Notes: generated by a model from the letters alone, not told the origin. DNA of 10,085 nt from Actinomycetota bacterium (GCA_009702305.1 WLIH01000048.1:1-10085); one strand, 5' to 3'. Shown: positions 1-6,866, counted from the stretch's first letter. Numbers and translations are program-made.

Positions 1-336
1 ACGCCCGGCACCTCGACGGCCGGTGGGGGAGCTGGGGCCGGCAACGGTGCGTCGTCGGGCAGCACGACGTACGTCGGATCGGCTGTCCAGACGCGCTACG
101 GCCCCGTGCAGGTCCAACTGACGGTCGGAGGGAGCCAGATCACCGGCGTCGACGTGCTGCAGTACCCCAACCACGACTCCCGCGACGCCCAGATCAACGG
201 CTACGCACTGCCGGTCCTGATCCAGGAGACCCTCGACGCGCAGAGCTCGTCGATCGACATGGTGAGCGGCGCGACCTACACGAGCACCGGCTACCAGCAG
301 TCGCTGCAGAGCGCGCTCGACCAGGCCGGGCTGTGA
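1..336 (+). CDS. FMN-binding domain protein, C-terminal part (5' end outside window)
   Basis: The reading frame is open from the first base to the TGA at 334-336, giving 111 visible residues. The first 20 or so are Gly/Ala/Ser/Thr-rich, a flexible linker of the kind that joins a signal peptide or membrane segment to an exported domain. The rest, about residues 24-111, looks like a compact FMN-binding domain of the NqrC/RnfG C-terminal type. The key motif is D-M-V-S-G-A-T-Y-T at visible residues 86-94. In this family the Thr of SGAT (visible residue 92, codon 274-276) carries FMN through a phosphoester bond made by ApbE. The next gene is apbE, overlapping by 4 bases, which supports the call strongly. 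The likely role is one-electron transfer outside the membrane, for example with a ferric-reductase-like partner; the partner is not in the window, so that is inference. The true start lies upstream; the GTG at 106 is internal. Confidence 0.88.
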   Translation, partial: TPGTSTAGGGAGAGNGASSGSTTYVGSAVQTRYGPVQVQLTVGGSQITGVDVLQYPNHDSRDAQINGYALPVLIQETLDAQSSSIDMVSGATYTSTGYQQSLQSALDQAGL

Positions 337-1115
337 GCGTGTCCACCGAGCCGCGGACCTGGCGTGCGGTCGAGCAGGTGATGGGTCTGCCGATCAGTCT
401 CGCGCTGCGCGGCCGCCACGCCGGGGACGACGCTGCTCGCGCCGCGTGGAGCGCGGCGGTGGCCCAGCTGCGCGAGGTGGACGCGGTCTTCAGCACCTAC
501 CGCCCCGACTCCTGCGTCTCCCGGCTCAACCGCGGCGAGCTCGACCTGGTCGACTGCCCGCCGGAGGTGCACGAGGTGCTGGCTCTCGCCGAGCAGGCGT
601 ACGCCGACTCGGGCGGCGCCTTCGACGTGTGGCGCGCCGACCGTGACGGTCGCCGGATGCTCGATGCGGACGGTGTCGTCAAGGGGTGGGCGACCCAGCG
701 AGCCTCGCGCATCCTGGCCGACCTGCCCGCCACCGACGGGTGCCTGTCCGCGGGCGGCGACCTGGTCTGCTGGACCCCGACCGGCGCCGACCCGTGGCAG
801 ATCGGCATCGAGGACCCGGCTCGTCCCGACCGGCTGATCGCGCGGATCCCGGTGCGCGACGGGGCGGTGGCGACCTCCGGGTTCGCCCACCGGGGCGCGC
901 ACATCGTCGACGCCCGCACCGGTGCGGTCGCGATCGGGCTGGCCTCGGTCACCGTCGTGGCGCCCGACCTGACGAGCGCCGACGTCGACGCCACCTCGGC
1001 GTACGCCCACGGAGCGCAGGCGCTCGACTGGCTGGCCACCCGACCGGGTCGCGCCGGCGTCGTCGTGCTGGCCGACGGCAGCGTGCACACGTTCGCGACC
1101 CCGGGCCGGCGCTGA
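333..1115 (+). CDS. apbE: FAD:protein FMN transferase (ApbE)
   Basis: This 260-residue protein transfers FMN from FAD to a Thr of an acceptor flavoprotein, using Mg2+. Family landmarks appear in order: FSTYRPDSCVSRLN (53-66), GGAFDVW (94-100), V-V-K-G-W-A with the conserved Lys (K117), SAGGDL (139-144), W-Q-I-G-I-E-DP (155-162), ATSG (180-183), HIVDARTG (190-197) and VTVV...SADVDAT (206-221), where D217 and T221 match the metal ligands. It is shorter than the usual 300-350 residues and lacks an N-terminal signal or lipobox; the N-terminus is hydrophilic and enters the catalytic domain at once. The GTG at 333 overlaps the upstream TGA (GTGA), so translational coupling to its substrate gene is likely. 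A second in-frame GTG at 339 is an alternative start. The stop abuts the stop of the convergent RraA gene. Confidence 0.93.
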   Translation: MSVSTEPRTWRAVEQVMGLPISLALRGRHAGDDAARAAWSAAVAQLREVDAVFSTYRPDSCVSRLNRGELDLVDCPPEVHEVLALAEQAYADSGGAFDVWRADRDGRRMLDADGVVKGWATQRASRILADLPATDGCLSAGGDLVCWTPTGADPWQIGIEDPARPDRLIARIPVRDGAVATSGFAHRGAHIVDARTGAVAIGLASVTVVAPDLTSADVDATSAYAHGAQALDWLATRPGRAGVVVLADGSVHTFATPGRR

Positions 1116-1589
1116 TCACGGCAGGACGACGATGCCGTCCTCGTCGCTGACCAGGTGGGCGTCGGGGGCGAACGTGACCCCGCCGAACGCGACCGGCACA
1201 TCGCGCTCGCCGAGCCCGGCCTTGGCGCTCGTGCGCGGGTTCGTGCCGAGGGCCTTGACGCCGAGGTCGAGACCGGAGATCGCGACGCTGTCGCGGATCG
1301 CGCCGTGGACGACGACCCCCTCCCAGCCGTTCGCGACTGCGAGCTCGGCGATCTGGTCGCCCATCAGCGCGGTGTGCAGCGACCCGCCTCCGTCGACCAC
1401 CAGCACCTTGCCCGCGCCCGGCTCCCCGAGGGCGCTACGCACCAGCGCGTTGTCCTCGTGGCAGCGCAGCGTCACGATCCGCCCGGCGAAGCGCGGCCGG
1501 CCGCCGTACGGACGCAGCTGGGTGTCGCAGGACTGCAGGGCGTCGCCGTGCTCGTCGACCAGGTCGGCGGTGGGGACGATCGTGGTCAT
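1116..1589 (-). CDS. rraA: RraA-family protein (RNase E inhibitor fold / HMG aldolase-like)
   Basis: This 157-residue protein is close to the roughly 160 residues of E. coli RraA. It has the Gly-rich stretch V-V-D-G-G-G-S (64-70), then G77-D78, exactly 20 residues, then R99-D100. This GD-x20-RD pattern is the active-site signature of 4-hydroxy-4-methyl-2-oxoglutarate/oxaloacetate aldolases that share the RraA fold. Other family segments are [15 protein letters not shown] (86-100), [15 protein letters not shown] (114-128) and the C-terminal [10 protein letters not shown]. Two roles are possible: metal-dependent aldolase or oxaloacetate decarboxylase, or protein inhibitor of RNase E. The intact GD/RD pair favours retained catalysis, but bacterial RraA proteins also keep it, so the symbol denotes the family only. 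The start is ATG 1589 with GAGGAG 5 bases upstream. It is divergent from the HMG-CoA reductase gene, with 77 bases between starts. Confidence 0.9.
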   Translation of the reverse strand: MTTIVPTADLVDEHGDALQSCDTQLRPYGGRPRFAGRIVTLRCHEDNALVRSALGEPGAGKVLVVDGGGSLHTALMGDQIAELAVANGWEGVVVHGAIRDSVAISGLDLGVKALGTNPRTSAKAGLGERDVPVAFGGVTFAPDAHLVSDEDGIVVLP

Positions 1590-1594
1590 CGTCG

Positions 1595-1600
1595 CTCCTC
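1595..1600 (-). promoter_or_regulatory. Shine-Dalgarno site of the RraA gene
   Basis: GAGGAG on the minus strand, 5 bases before the ATG at 1589. It fixes that start and shows the gene has a leader, unlike several leaderless neighbours. Confidence 0.8.
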
Positions 1601-1653
1601 TCGGGAGGGAGCCACCACGGTACGGCGGCCCCGGTGAGCACCGGTCGTCGTGG

Positions 1654-1659
1654 CATCCT
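1654..1659 (+). promoter_or_regulatory. Possible -10 element of the HMG-CoA reductase gene
   Basis: CATCCT lies 7 bases before the ATG at 1667. It matches the A and final T of TANNNT but not the first T. No Shine-Dalgarno sequence is visible ahead of this ATG, so a leaderless transcript is plausible. The 77-base region 1590-1666 must hold both divergent promoters. Confidence 0.35.
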
Positions 1660-1666
1660 GCTCCGC

Positions 1667-2839
1667 ATGACCGAGCGCAAGATCCCCCGCGATCGCACCG
1701 ACGACTACTCCGCCGCGGCCATCGAGGCGCGCCAGGGGTTCGTGCGCGAGCACACCGGCAGCGCTGCCGAGCACGTCGCGCACTACTCGCTCGACCCGGC
1801 CACCCTGCCGGGCAACGTCGAGAACTTCCTCGGGGTGGCCCAGGTGCCGATCGGCCTCGCGGGTCCGCTGCTCGTCAACGGCGAGCACGCCCAGGGGGAG
1901 TACTTCGTGCCGCTCGCGACCACCGAGGGCACCCTCGTGGCGTCGTACAACCGCGGCATGAAGCTGTGCCGTGAGGCCGGCGGCATCACGACCACCGTGC
2001 TCGACGACCGGATGCAGCGAGCGCCGGTCTTCACCTTCGCCGACGCACGCGAGGCGCGGGCGTTCGCAGGCTGGCTCGACGAGCACTTCGCGCAGATCGC
2101 GGCGGCGGCCGAGACGACGACGAGCACCGGCAAGCTCATCGACATCCAGAAGTTCTCGGTGTCCAAGCTGCTCTACACGCGCTTCAACTACACGACCGGC
2201 GACGCTGCGGGGCAGAACCTCACCGGCAAGGCGACCTTCGCCGCGTGCGCCTGGATCAAGCAGCACTACCCGGGCGAGCTGCACTTCCTGCTCGAGGGCC
2301 AGTTCGCCACCGACAAGAAGACCTCGGTCGTCAACATGCTGCACACCCGTGGCAAGCGGGTCGTCGCCGAGATCACGCTGCCGGCCGCCCTGGTCGAGGA
2401 GCAGATGCACGTCAGCACCGACAAGCTCTTCACCGCCCGCATGAAGGGCCAGCTCGGCGCGATCATGTCGGTCACCAACAACAACGGCAACCACTCCGCC
2501 AACGGCATCACCGCGATCTTCATCGCCACCGGCCAGGACGTCGCCAACGTCGCCGAGAGCTCGGCGGCCTACGGCTTCTCCGAGCTGCTGCCGAACGGCG
2601 ACTTCTACGCCTCGATCACCCTGCCGTCGCTGATCATCGCGACGTACGGCGGCGGCACTGGCCTGGCCACGCAGCGCGAGTGCCTGGAGATGCTCGGCTG
2701 CTACGGCGCCGGTGGCGTGTACAAGCTGGCCGAGATCATCGCGGCCACCGTGCTGGCCGGCGAGCTCTCCCTGGGCTCGGCCGTGGTGGCCGAGGAGTGG
2801 GTGCAGGCCCACGACGATCTGGGTCGCAACCGACCCTGA
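1667..2839 (+). CDS. Hydroxymethylglutaryl-CoA reductase, divergent class I-like
   Basis: From ATG 1667 the protein has 390 residues, the size of an archaeal-type soluble HMG-CoA reductase with no membrane domain. HMGR reduces HMG-CoA to mevalonate with two NAD(P)H. Class I landmarks: N-V-E-N-F-L-G and P-I-G-L-A-G-P-L (50-68), [18 protein letters not shown] (82-99), T-G-D-A-A-G-Q-N (177-184), TDKKTSVVN (215-223), R-G-K-R-V-V-A-E (228-235), [10 protein letters not shown] (282-291), [18 protein letters not shown] (327-344) and LAGELSL (363-369). All four catalytic residues have counterparts: E87, K217, D291 and H382. The usual cofactor motif DAMGMN reads DAAGQN, and NAHAAN-type sequence reads NHSANG, so cofactor or substrate use may differ. 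No mevalonate kinase, HMG-CoA synthase or isopentenyl-diphosphate isomerase is nearby. An in-frame GTG at 1634 would add 11 residues; I prefer ATG 1667 because the extra residues are not homologue-like. Its 3' end faces the GGT gene across 8 bases. Confidence 0.85.
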   Translation: MTERKIPRDRTDDYSAAAIEARQGFVREHTGSAAEHVAHYSLDPATLPGNVENFLGVAQVPIGLAGPLLVNGEHAQGEYFVPLATTEGTLVASYNRGMKLCREAGGITTTVLDDRMQRAPVFTFADAREARAFAGWLDEHFAQIAAAAETTTSTGKLIDIQKFSVSKLLYTRFNYTTGDAAGQNLTGKATFAACAWIKQHYPGELHFLLEGQFATDKKTSVVNMLHTRGKRVVAEITLPAALVEEQMHVSTDKLFTARMKGQLGAIMSVTNNNGNHSANGITAIFIATGQDVANVAESSAAYGFSELLPNGDFYASITLPSLIIATYGGGTGLATQRECLEMLGCYGAGGVYKLAEIIAATVLAGELSLGSAVVAEEWVQAHDDLGRNRP

Positions 2840-2847
2840 GGCGCGGC

Positions 2848-4329
2848 TCAGTCGAGGCGCACCAGTCGCACGGCGCCGTCGCGGCGAGGGTCGGCCGCGG
2901 CCACCAGCCGGCCGTCGGGCCGGGTGAGGGTCGCGCCGACGCCGCCGTAATACATCGACGGCTCGGTCTCGACCTTCACCTCCTCGCTCGGACGGCCGGC
3001 GCGGTGCACGTGCACCCGTGGGTGGTGGACCGCCTCGCCGAGCGACAGTCCGCCACTCACGAAGCCGGCCAGCACCTGGGTGATCGCCGTCGTGATCCGG
3101 TCGGCCCCGGGGGAGCCGATCGCGAGCACCGATCCGTCGACGTGGCGACCCACGGTCGGCGCCATGTTGGACAGCAGCCGGGTGCCGGGCGTGACGCCGT
3201 GCAGCCCGCGCGGGTTGAGCTCCTGCTCGCCGAGACAGTTGTTGAGCCAGATGCCGGTGCCGCGCGCGATCATCCCCGACCCGTAGCCCGACGACACGGT
3301 CACCGAGCACGCCAGCCCGTCCCCGTCGGTGGCCGAGACGTGCACCGTCGAGCCGGACTCGAGCGCGCCGAGGTGGTCCCGGTCGACCAGGGCGAGGTAG
3401 GCCGCGGCGTCGCGCGCCAGGTCGTCGGTGCCGTCGAGCACGTCGAGCCGGTGGCCGAGGACGGCCCGCTGCACCCGCACTAGCCGGTCGACGTCATCGC
3501 TCGACCACGGGCCACGGGGGTGCCCGTCGAGCAGGCGCAGCATCGCGGCCACGCAGACGCCGCCCACGGAGGGTGGCGGTGCCGTGGCCAGCGTCCAGTC
3601 GTCGATCGAGGTGACCAGGCTGGGTCGCACGACGGCCTCGTACGCCGCCAGGTCCGCCGGCCCGAGCAGGCCGCCGCGGTCGAGCACGTCGGCCGCGATC
3701 AACCGGCCGACCTCGCCGTCGTACATCGCCGCGGGGCCTTCGGCCGCGATCAGCTCCAGCGACGCCGCGAGATCGGGCACGACGACCGGGTCGGTGGTCA
3801 CCTCACCCAGGCTGTCGTGGACGGCGGCGCGACTGGCGTCGTCCCAGCCGAACACGTCGTCGTGTACGTGGTCGAGGTAGTAGCGCGATGCCGAGCTCAG
3901 CCGGAAGCCTTCTCGGGCGACGGCGATTGCGGGCGCGACGATCTCGGCCCATCCCAGCCGACCCTCGCGCGCGTGGGTCTCCCCGAAGGCCGCCAGTGCG
4001 CCGTGCACCGCGACCGAGCCGGGCCCGATCGTCACGTCGACCCCGCCGCCGTAGGCCGTGGTCACGTCCCAGGTGCCCCGGCCCAGCGGTCGATCGGTGT
4101 CGCGTCCGGGCATGTCCATCCACCCGTCGACCGTGTAGGCGCCGGTGCCGTCGGCAGGCTGCACGGTCACGAACCCGCCCGAGCTGAGCGACACGATCCC
4201 GACCTCGTTGACCATGGTGACCAGGGCCGCGGCGAGCGCGGCGTCGACGGCGTTGCCGCCGGCTCGCACGACCTGCTCGCCGGCGTCGGCCGCGGCCTCG
4301 TTGGGGGCGGCGATGGCGACGTCGGGCAT
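2848..4329 (-). CDS. Gamma-glutamyltransferase-family Ntn hydrolase
   Basis: This 493-residue protein has the GGT layout: N-terminal large-subunit region with A-G-G-N-A-V-D-A-A-L-A-A (23-34) and S-S-G-G-F (49-53), then GPGSVAVHGALAAF (102-115), then a small-subunit region opening at S327-T328-V329-H330-V-S. T328 aligns with the nucleophile of the TTHYS motif, so self-cleavage before T328 is expected. Further family segments are GYGSG (348-352), LNN (362-364), SNMAPTV (387-393), GSPGADRITTAITQVL (405-420) and ADPR near the end. There is no signal peptide, and the protein is shorter than the 550-580 residues of secreted GGTs, so it is probably cytosolic. The E. coli residues holding the glutamyl group (R114, D433) have no clear match: the first region reads D-G-W-M-D-M-P-G and the second L-N-N-C-L-G-E. 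GSPGG is GSPGA. The substrate is therefore uncertain; acylase or another gamma-glutamyl compound is possible. A leaderless-type -10 lies before ATG 4329. Confidence 0.87.
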   Translation of the reverse strand: MPDVAIAAPNEAAADAGEQVVRAGGNAVDAALAAALVTMVNEVGIVSLSSGGFVTVQPADGTGAYTVDGWMDMPGRDTDRPLGRGTWDVTTAYGGGVDVTIGPGSVAVHGALAAFGETHAREGRLGWAEIVAPAIAVAREGFRLSSASRYYLDHVHDDVFGWDDASRAAVHDSLGEVTTDPVVVPDLAASLELIAAEGPAAMYDGEVGRLIAADVLDRGGLLGPADLAAYEAVVRPSLVTSIDDWTLATAPPPSVGGVCVAAMLRLLDGHPRGPWSSDDVDRLVRVQRAVLGHRLDVLDGTDDLARDAAAYLALVDRDHLGALESGSTVHVSATDGDGLACSVTVSSGYGSGMIARGTGIWLNNCLGEQELNPRGLHGVTPGTRLLSNMAPTVGRHVDGSVLAIGSPGADRITTAITQVLAGFVSGGLSLGEAVHHPRVHVHRAGRPSEEVKVETEPSMYYGGVGATLTRPDGRLVAAADPRRDGAVRLVRLD

Positions 4330-4335
4330 GGTCAG

Positions 4336-4341
4336 ACGCTA
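4336..4341 (-). promoter_or_regulatory. -10 element of the GGT-family gene (leaderless type)
   Basis: TAGCGT on the minus strand is followed by exactly 6 bases (CTGACC) and then the ATG at 4329. TANNNT at this spacing places the transcription start at or next to the ATG. It sits in the 47-base gap after the MFS stop codon, so this gene probably has its own transcript. Confidence 0.6.
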
Positions 4342-4376
4342 CCGATCGCGGGCCGGGCGGTGGCGACGCCGGCCGG

Positions 4377-5819
4377 TCAGCGGGCGGAGAGCTCTTCCAG
4401 CTCGGCCTCGAGCTGCGGTCCCGGCACGACATGGGTGACCGCGCGGACGACGGGCACCAGCAGCGCGACGAGCGCGGCGGCGGTGGCCGTGATGCCGAGC
4501 AGGGTGAAGCCGTGCACGTAGCCCGCCTCGACGGGGTAGCCGTCGGCGCGCGCGCCGGCCGTCACGACGCTGGCCAGCACGGCGCCACCGAGAGCTCCGC
4601 CGACGGTGCGGATGTTGGCGTTCATCCCGCTGGCGACACCCGTCTGCGACTGGGGCACCGCGGCGACGACGAGGTTCGACATGGCAGCGAACGCGAGTCC
4701 GAACGCGAGGCCGAGCACGGTGGTCTCCACGACGACCTGCCAGGCGCTCTCGTGGAAGAGGACGAGGCCGAAGGTGCCGGCAGCGGTCAGGGCCGCGCCG
4801 GCGACCAGGATCGCCTTGGACCCGTGCCGCGCAGCCAACCGCCCCGACACCAGGCCGGCGACGAACGTGGCCGCCGTCTGGGGCAGCAGGATCAGCCCCG
4901 ACTCGGTGACGCTGAGCCCGAAGCCGTAGCCGGTGTCCTCGGGCGACTGCAGGAAGGCCGGCAGGAAGGCGAACATGGAGTACATGCCCATGCCGAAGAG
5001 CAGGGCGACCAGGTTGACCGTCCACACCGTCGGGATCCGCATCATCTGCATGTCGACCAACGGGCTGTCGCTGCGCGACTCGGCGAGGACCCAGACCGGC
5101 AGCACCACGGCTGCGACGACGAAGAGCGTGACCGTGAGGGGCGAGGACCAGCCCCAGCTGTGTCCCTGGCTCACCGCGAGCAGGAGGGCCACCAGCCAGC
5201 CCGACAGCAGGAACGCCGTCGCGACGTTGATCCGGCCCGGTGTCCGCTCCGGGGACTCCGGCACCCACACGGCGGCAGCCACGGTCGCGACAGCGGTGAG
5301 GATCATCGGCAGCCAGAACAGCCAGTGGTAGCCGAGGGCGTCGACGACCGGGCCGGCGAGCACCAGTCCGATCCCACCACCCACGGCCAGCAGCGCCGCC
5401 GAGGTGCCGACCGCTCCCGCGACCTTGTCGCGGGGGAACTCGTCGCGGATGATCCCGAACGTCAGCGGCAGCACCCCACCGCCGAGACCCTGCACCGCGC
5501 GCGCTGCGATCAGGACCCCGATCGTCGGTGCCAACGCCGCCATCAGGGAGCCGACGGTCAGCGCCGCGAGGGTGAAGACGAGCATCCGCTCCTTGCCGAC
5601 CTTGTCGCCGATCCGGCCGATGATCGGGGTGAAGACCGATGCCGAGAGCAGGTAGGCGGTGAGCACCCAGGTGACGGTCGCCTGGTCGGTGTCGAGCGCC
5701 TTCTCGATCGTCGGCAGCACGGGGTTGACCATCGACTGCAGCAACGAGAACGACGCGACGCCGACGCAGAGCACGACGAACGTGACGCGGTAGTCGGTGC
5801 GGCGGTCGGTGGCAGACAT
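4377..5819 (-). CDS. MFS transporter, DHA2 family (drug:H+ antiporter, 14 TM type)
   Basis: This 480-residue integral membrane protein has many hydrophobic segments: the first at about residues 12-34, then 50-67, 79-98, 101-120, 140-160 and 166-186, with further helices to about 458. MFS motif A is G-R-I-G-D-K-V-G-K-E-R (68-78) between TM2 and TM3. The TM4 motif is A-R-A-V-Q-G-L-G-G-G (106-115). The antiporter motif C region is A-V-G-G-G-I-G-L-V-L-A-G-P (145-157) in TM5. Motif C and two extra central helices (about 200-216 and 226-246) point to DHA2 multidrug exporters rather than sugar importers. The C-terminus ends in an acidic tail. It probably exports a toxic or amphipathic compound using the proton gradient; the substrate cannot be read from sequence. 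The start is ATG 5819 with GAGGA 5 bases upstream. A possible repressor site lies about 40 bases upstream, but no regulator gene is adjacent. Confidence 0.92.
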   Translation of the reverse strand: MSATDRRTDYRVTFVVLCVGVASFSLLQSMVNPVLPTIEKALDTDQATVTWVLTAYLLSASVFTPIIGRIGDKVGKERMLVFTLAALTVGSLMAALAPTIGVLIAARAVQGLGGGVLPLTFGIIRDEFPRDKVAGAVGTSAALLAVGGGIGLVLAGPVVDALGYHWLFWLPMILTAVATVAAAVWVPESPERTPGRINVATAFLLSGWLVALLLAVSQGHSWGWSSPLTVTLFVVAAVVLPVWVLAESRSDSPLVDMQMMRIPTVWTVNLVALLFGMGMYSMFAFLPAFLQSPEDTGYGFGLSVTESGLILLPQTAATFVAGLVSGRLAARHGSKAILVAGAALTAAGTFGLVLFHESAWQVVVETTVLGLAFGLAFAAMSNLVVAAVPQSQTGVASGMNANIRTVGGALGGAVLASVVTAGARADGYPVEAGYVHGFTLLGITATAAALVALLVPVVRAVTHVVPGPQLEAELEELSAR

Positions 5820-5824
5820 GGGGA

Positions 5825-5829
5825 TCCTC
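5825..5829 (-). promoter_or_regulatory. Shine-Dalgarno site of the MFS gene
   Basis: GAGGA on the minus strand, 5 bases (TCCCC) before the ATG at 5819. It supports that start and a transcript with a leader. Confidence 0.75.
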
Positions 5830-5858
5830 GAGATCGGGAGACGGCGGCGCTCAGGTAG

Positions 5859-5871
5859 TTGACCAGATCAA
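5859..5871. promoter_or_regulatory. Candidate operator: TTGA-N5-TCAA inverted repeat
   Basis: TTGACCAGATCAA is an inverted repeat with 4-base arms; a C/G pair beside the central A also matches, giving 5 of 6 pairs. It sits 40-52 bases upstream of the MFS start in an A/T-richer patch of an otherwise GC-rich spacer. Inverted repeats built on TTGA/TCAA are typical of MarR-family operators that control exporters, so a repressor site for the MFS gene is plausible. No MarR or TetR gene lies nearby, so the regulator would act from elsewhere. The TTGACC/TTGATC halves could also be read as -35 elements. Confidence 0.4.
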
Positions 5872-5917
5872 GCATCTGGGACGCTCCGGCATTCCCGCCG
5901 AGCGCGTGATCCTGTTC

Positions 5918-5941
5918 ACCCGGGCCCACGAGGGCCGGGGT
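5918..5941 (+). other. GC-rich stem-loop upstream of the deaminase gene
   Basis: Arms ACCCGGGCCC (5918-5927) and GGGCCGGGGT (5932-5941) pair at 9 of 10 positions around the loop ACGA. It ends 18 bases before the GTG start of the deaminase gene. No + strand gene lies upstream that would need a terminator and there is no T-tract. It could be an operator, a leader structure if transcription starts upstream, or chance in GC-rich sequence. Confidence 0.4.
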
Positions 5942-5947
5942 CACTGG

Positions 5948-5953
5948 CAGGAT
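5948..5953 (+). promoter_or_regulatory. Possible -10 element / overlapping RBS of the deaminase gene
   Basis: CAGGAT lies 6 bases before the GTG at 5960, the leaderless spacing, and matches TANNNT except for the first base. The same bases contain AGGA (5949-5952), which could act as a Shine-Dalgarno site 7 bases before the start. The sequence alone does not decide between the two. Confidence 0.4.
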
Positions 5954-5959
5954 CGGAGC

Positions 5960-6454
5960 GTGAACGACCACGATCTCGAGCTGCTCCGCCGGGCCATCGC
6001 GATCTCTGCGAGCGCGCGCGAGCACGGCAACCACCCCTTCGGCGCGCTGCTGAGCGATCCGTCGGGCTCGGTGGTGCTCACCGCGGAGAACACCGTCGTC
6101 ACGGGTCGCGACGTCACCGGGCACGCCGAGACCAACCTGGTCCGGCTGGCTTCCGCGACCTACGAGCCGAGCGAGCTCGCGGCGTACACGCTCTACACGA
6201 GCTGCGAGCCCTGCGCGATGTGTGCGGGCGCGATCTACTGGGCCGGGGTGGGCCGGGTCGTCTACGCGCTGAGCGAGGTCGAGCTCTACCGGCTGACCGG
6301 CGACCATGACGAGAACCCGACGCTCACCCATCCGTGCCGCTCGGTCTTCGCGGACGGCCGGCGCCCGACGGCGGTCGACGGCCCCGCACTCGAGGACGAG
6401 GCACGGGTGCCGCACATCGGGTTCTGGGTCGACGGGCCGACCGACGGGGGCTGA
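5960..6454 (+). CDS. Nucleoside/guanine-type deaminase (CDA fold, zinc-dependent)
   Basis: This 164-residue hydrolytic deaminase belongs to the cytidine/deoxycytidylate deaminase fold. The zinc site is visible: H55-A56-E57, with E57 the proton shuttle, and P84-C85-A-M-C88. The sequence around it, Y-T-S-C-E-P-C-A-M-C-A-G-A-I-Y-W-A (79-95), matches B. subtilis guanine deaminase closely, whereas tRNA deaminase TadA usually has T-L-E-P-C. The N-terminal N-H-P-F-G-A (24-29) also fits the purine-base group. The C-terminal part (about 115-164) differs from GuaD, so the substrate could be guanine, another purine or a modified base. The GTG at 5960 is preferred: the in-frame upstream extension from 5906 runs through the stem-loop and has no homologue-like content. 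The stop lies 2 bases from the stop of the convergent VOC gene. No purine catabolism genes are adjacent. Confidence 0.85.
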   Translation: MNDHDLELLRRAIAISASAREHGNHPFGALLSDPSGSVVLTAENTVVTGRDVTGHAETNLVRLASATYEPSELAAYTLYTSCEPCAMCAGAIYWAGVGRVVYALSEVELYRLTGDHDENPTLTHPCRSVFADGRRPTAVDGPALEDEARVPHIGFWVDGPTDGG

Positions 6455-6456
6455 GG

Positions 6457-6861
6457 TCAGGCGGGCTCGCTGATGTTGACCAGCCAGGTCAGCCCGAAGC
6501 GGTCCTTGCACTGGCCGAACACGTCGCCCCACATCTGCTTCTCGAGCGGCACGTGCACCTCGCCGCCGGTCGAGAGCGCCTCGAACCAGCCGCGCAGCTG
6601 GGCGTCGTCGTCGCCGCTCAGGCTCAGGCAGTTCATGTCGCCGCGGGTCATCGGGGCATCACTGGGGGAGTCGGAGCCCATCAGGGTCAGCGGGCCGGCG
6701 GCGAGCTGGGAGTGCATCACCTTGTCGGCCTGGTCGCCCTCCATGCCCATGTCGCCGTAGGTCATGACGCTGAGCTCGCCGCCGAAGAGCGACTGGTAGA
6801 ACTCCATCGCCTCGCGTGCCTCGCCGAGGAAGTGCAGGTAGGGGTTGAGCAGCGTGGTCAT
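6457..6861 (-). CDS. VOC-superfamily protein, PhnB/YjdN-like
   Basis: This 134-residue protein is made of two beta-alpha-beta-beta-beta halves typical of the vicinal oxygen chelate fold. PhnB-like landmarks are N-P-Y-L-H-F (6-11), E-A-M-E-F-Y-Q-S-L-F-G-G-E-L (17-30), V-M-H-S-Q-L (48-53), L-M-G-S-D (60-64) and W-G-D-V-F-G-Q-C-K-D-R-F-G-L-T-W-L-V-N (111-129). The family is often annotated as glyoxalase, bleomycin-resistance or 3-demethylubiquinone methyltransferase-like, but no reaction is established for the PhnB group, so no enzyme name is given. Possible metal ligands are H10, H50 and E102. The start is ATG 6861, fixed by a strong AAGGAG site 5 bases upstream; an open extension further upstream is not homologue-like. 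It is divergent from the DksA-like gene across 85 bases. Confidence 0.87.
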   Translation of the reverse strand: MTTLLNPYLHFLGEAREAMEFYQSLFGGELSVMTYGDMGMEGDQADKVMHSQLAAGPLTLMGSDSPSDAPMTRGDMNCLSLSGDDDAQLRGWFEALSTGGEVHVPLEKQMWGDVFGQCKDRFGLTWLVNISEPA

Positions 6862-6866
6862 CGGAT

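Noticed and set aside
291..1088. Long minus-strand open frame opposite apbE
   Set aside because: It is an antisense shadow in GC-rich DNA with Arg/Gly/Val-rich composition; apbE on the other strand carries all family motifs.
1118..1141. Short hairpin after the apbE stop (AGGACG/CGTCCT or ACGGCA/TGCCGT)
   Set aside because: Six-base arms with 7-9 base loops, inside the RraA coding end, no T-tract; within chance for this composition, so not listed as a terminator.
1116..2839. Reading rraA and the HMG-CoA reductase gene as one HMG-metabolism operon
   Set aside because: They are divergent, not co-directional, and RraA-fold aldolases act on 4-hydroxy-4-methyl-2-oxoglutarate, a different HMG; shared function is unsupported.
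2836..2851. CTGAG-N6-CTCAG at the HMGR/GGT junction
   Set aside because: Only five pairs, and it is made largely from the two opposing stop codons; too weak to call a terminator.
1586..3310. 574-codon minus-strand open frame across the HMG-CoA reductase gene
   Set aside because: Low-complexity Arg/Gly/Val/Asp translation typical of GC-rich shadows; the + strand frame has unmistakable HMGR motifs.
4431..5858. 475-codon + strand open frame opposite the MFS gene
   Set aside because: Translation is almost all Arg, Gly, Asp, His and Gln, with no domain; the minus strand encodes a clean membrane protein.
5906..5959. N-terminal extension of the deaminase from an upstream GTG
   Set aside because: The added 18 residues translate the stem-loop, are not homologue-like, and the GTG at 5960 has a correctly placed AGGA or -10 element.
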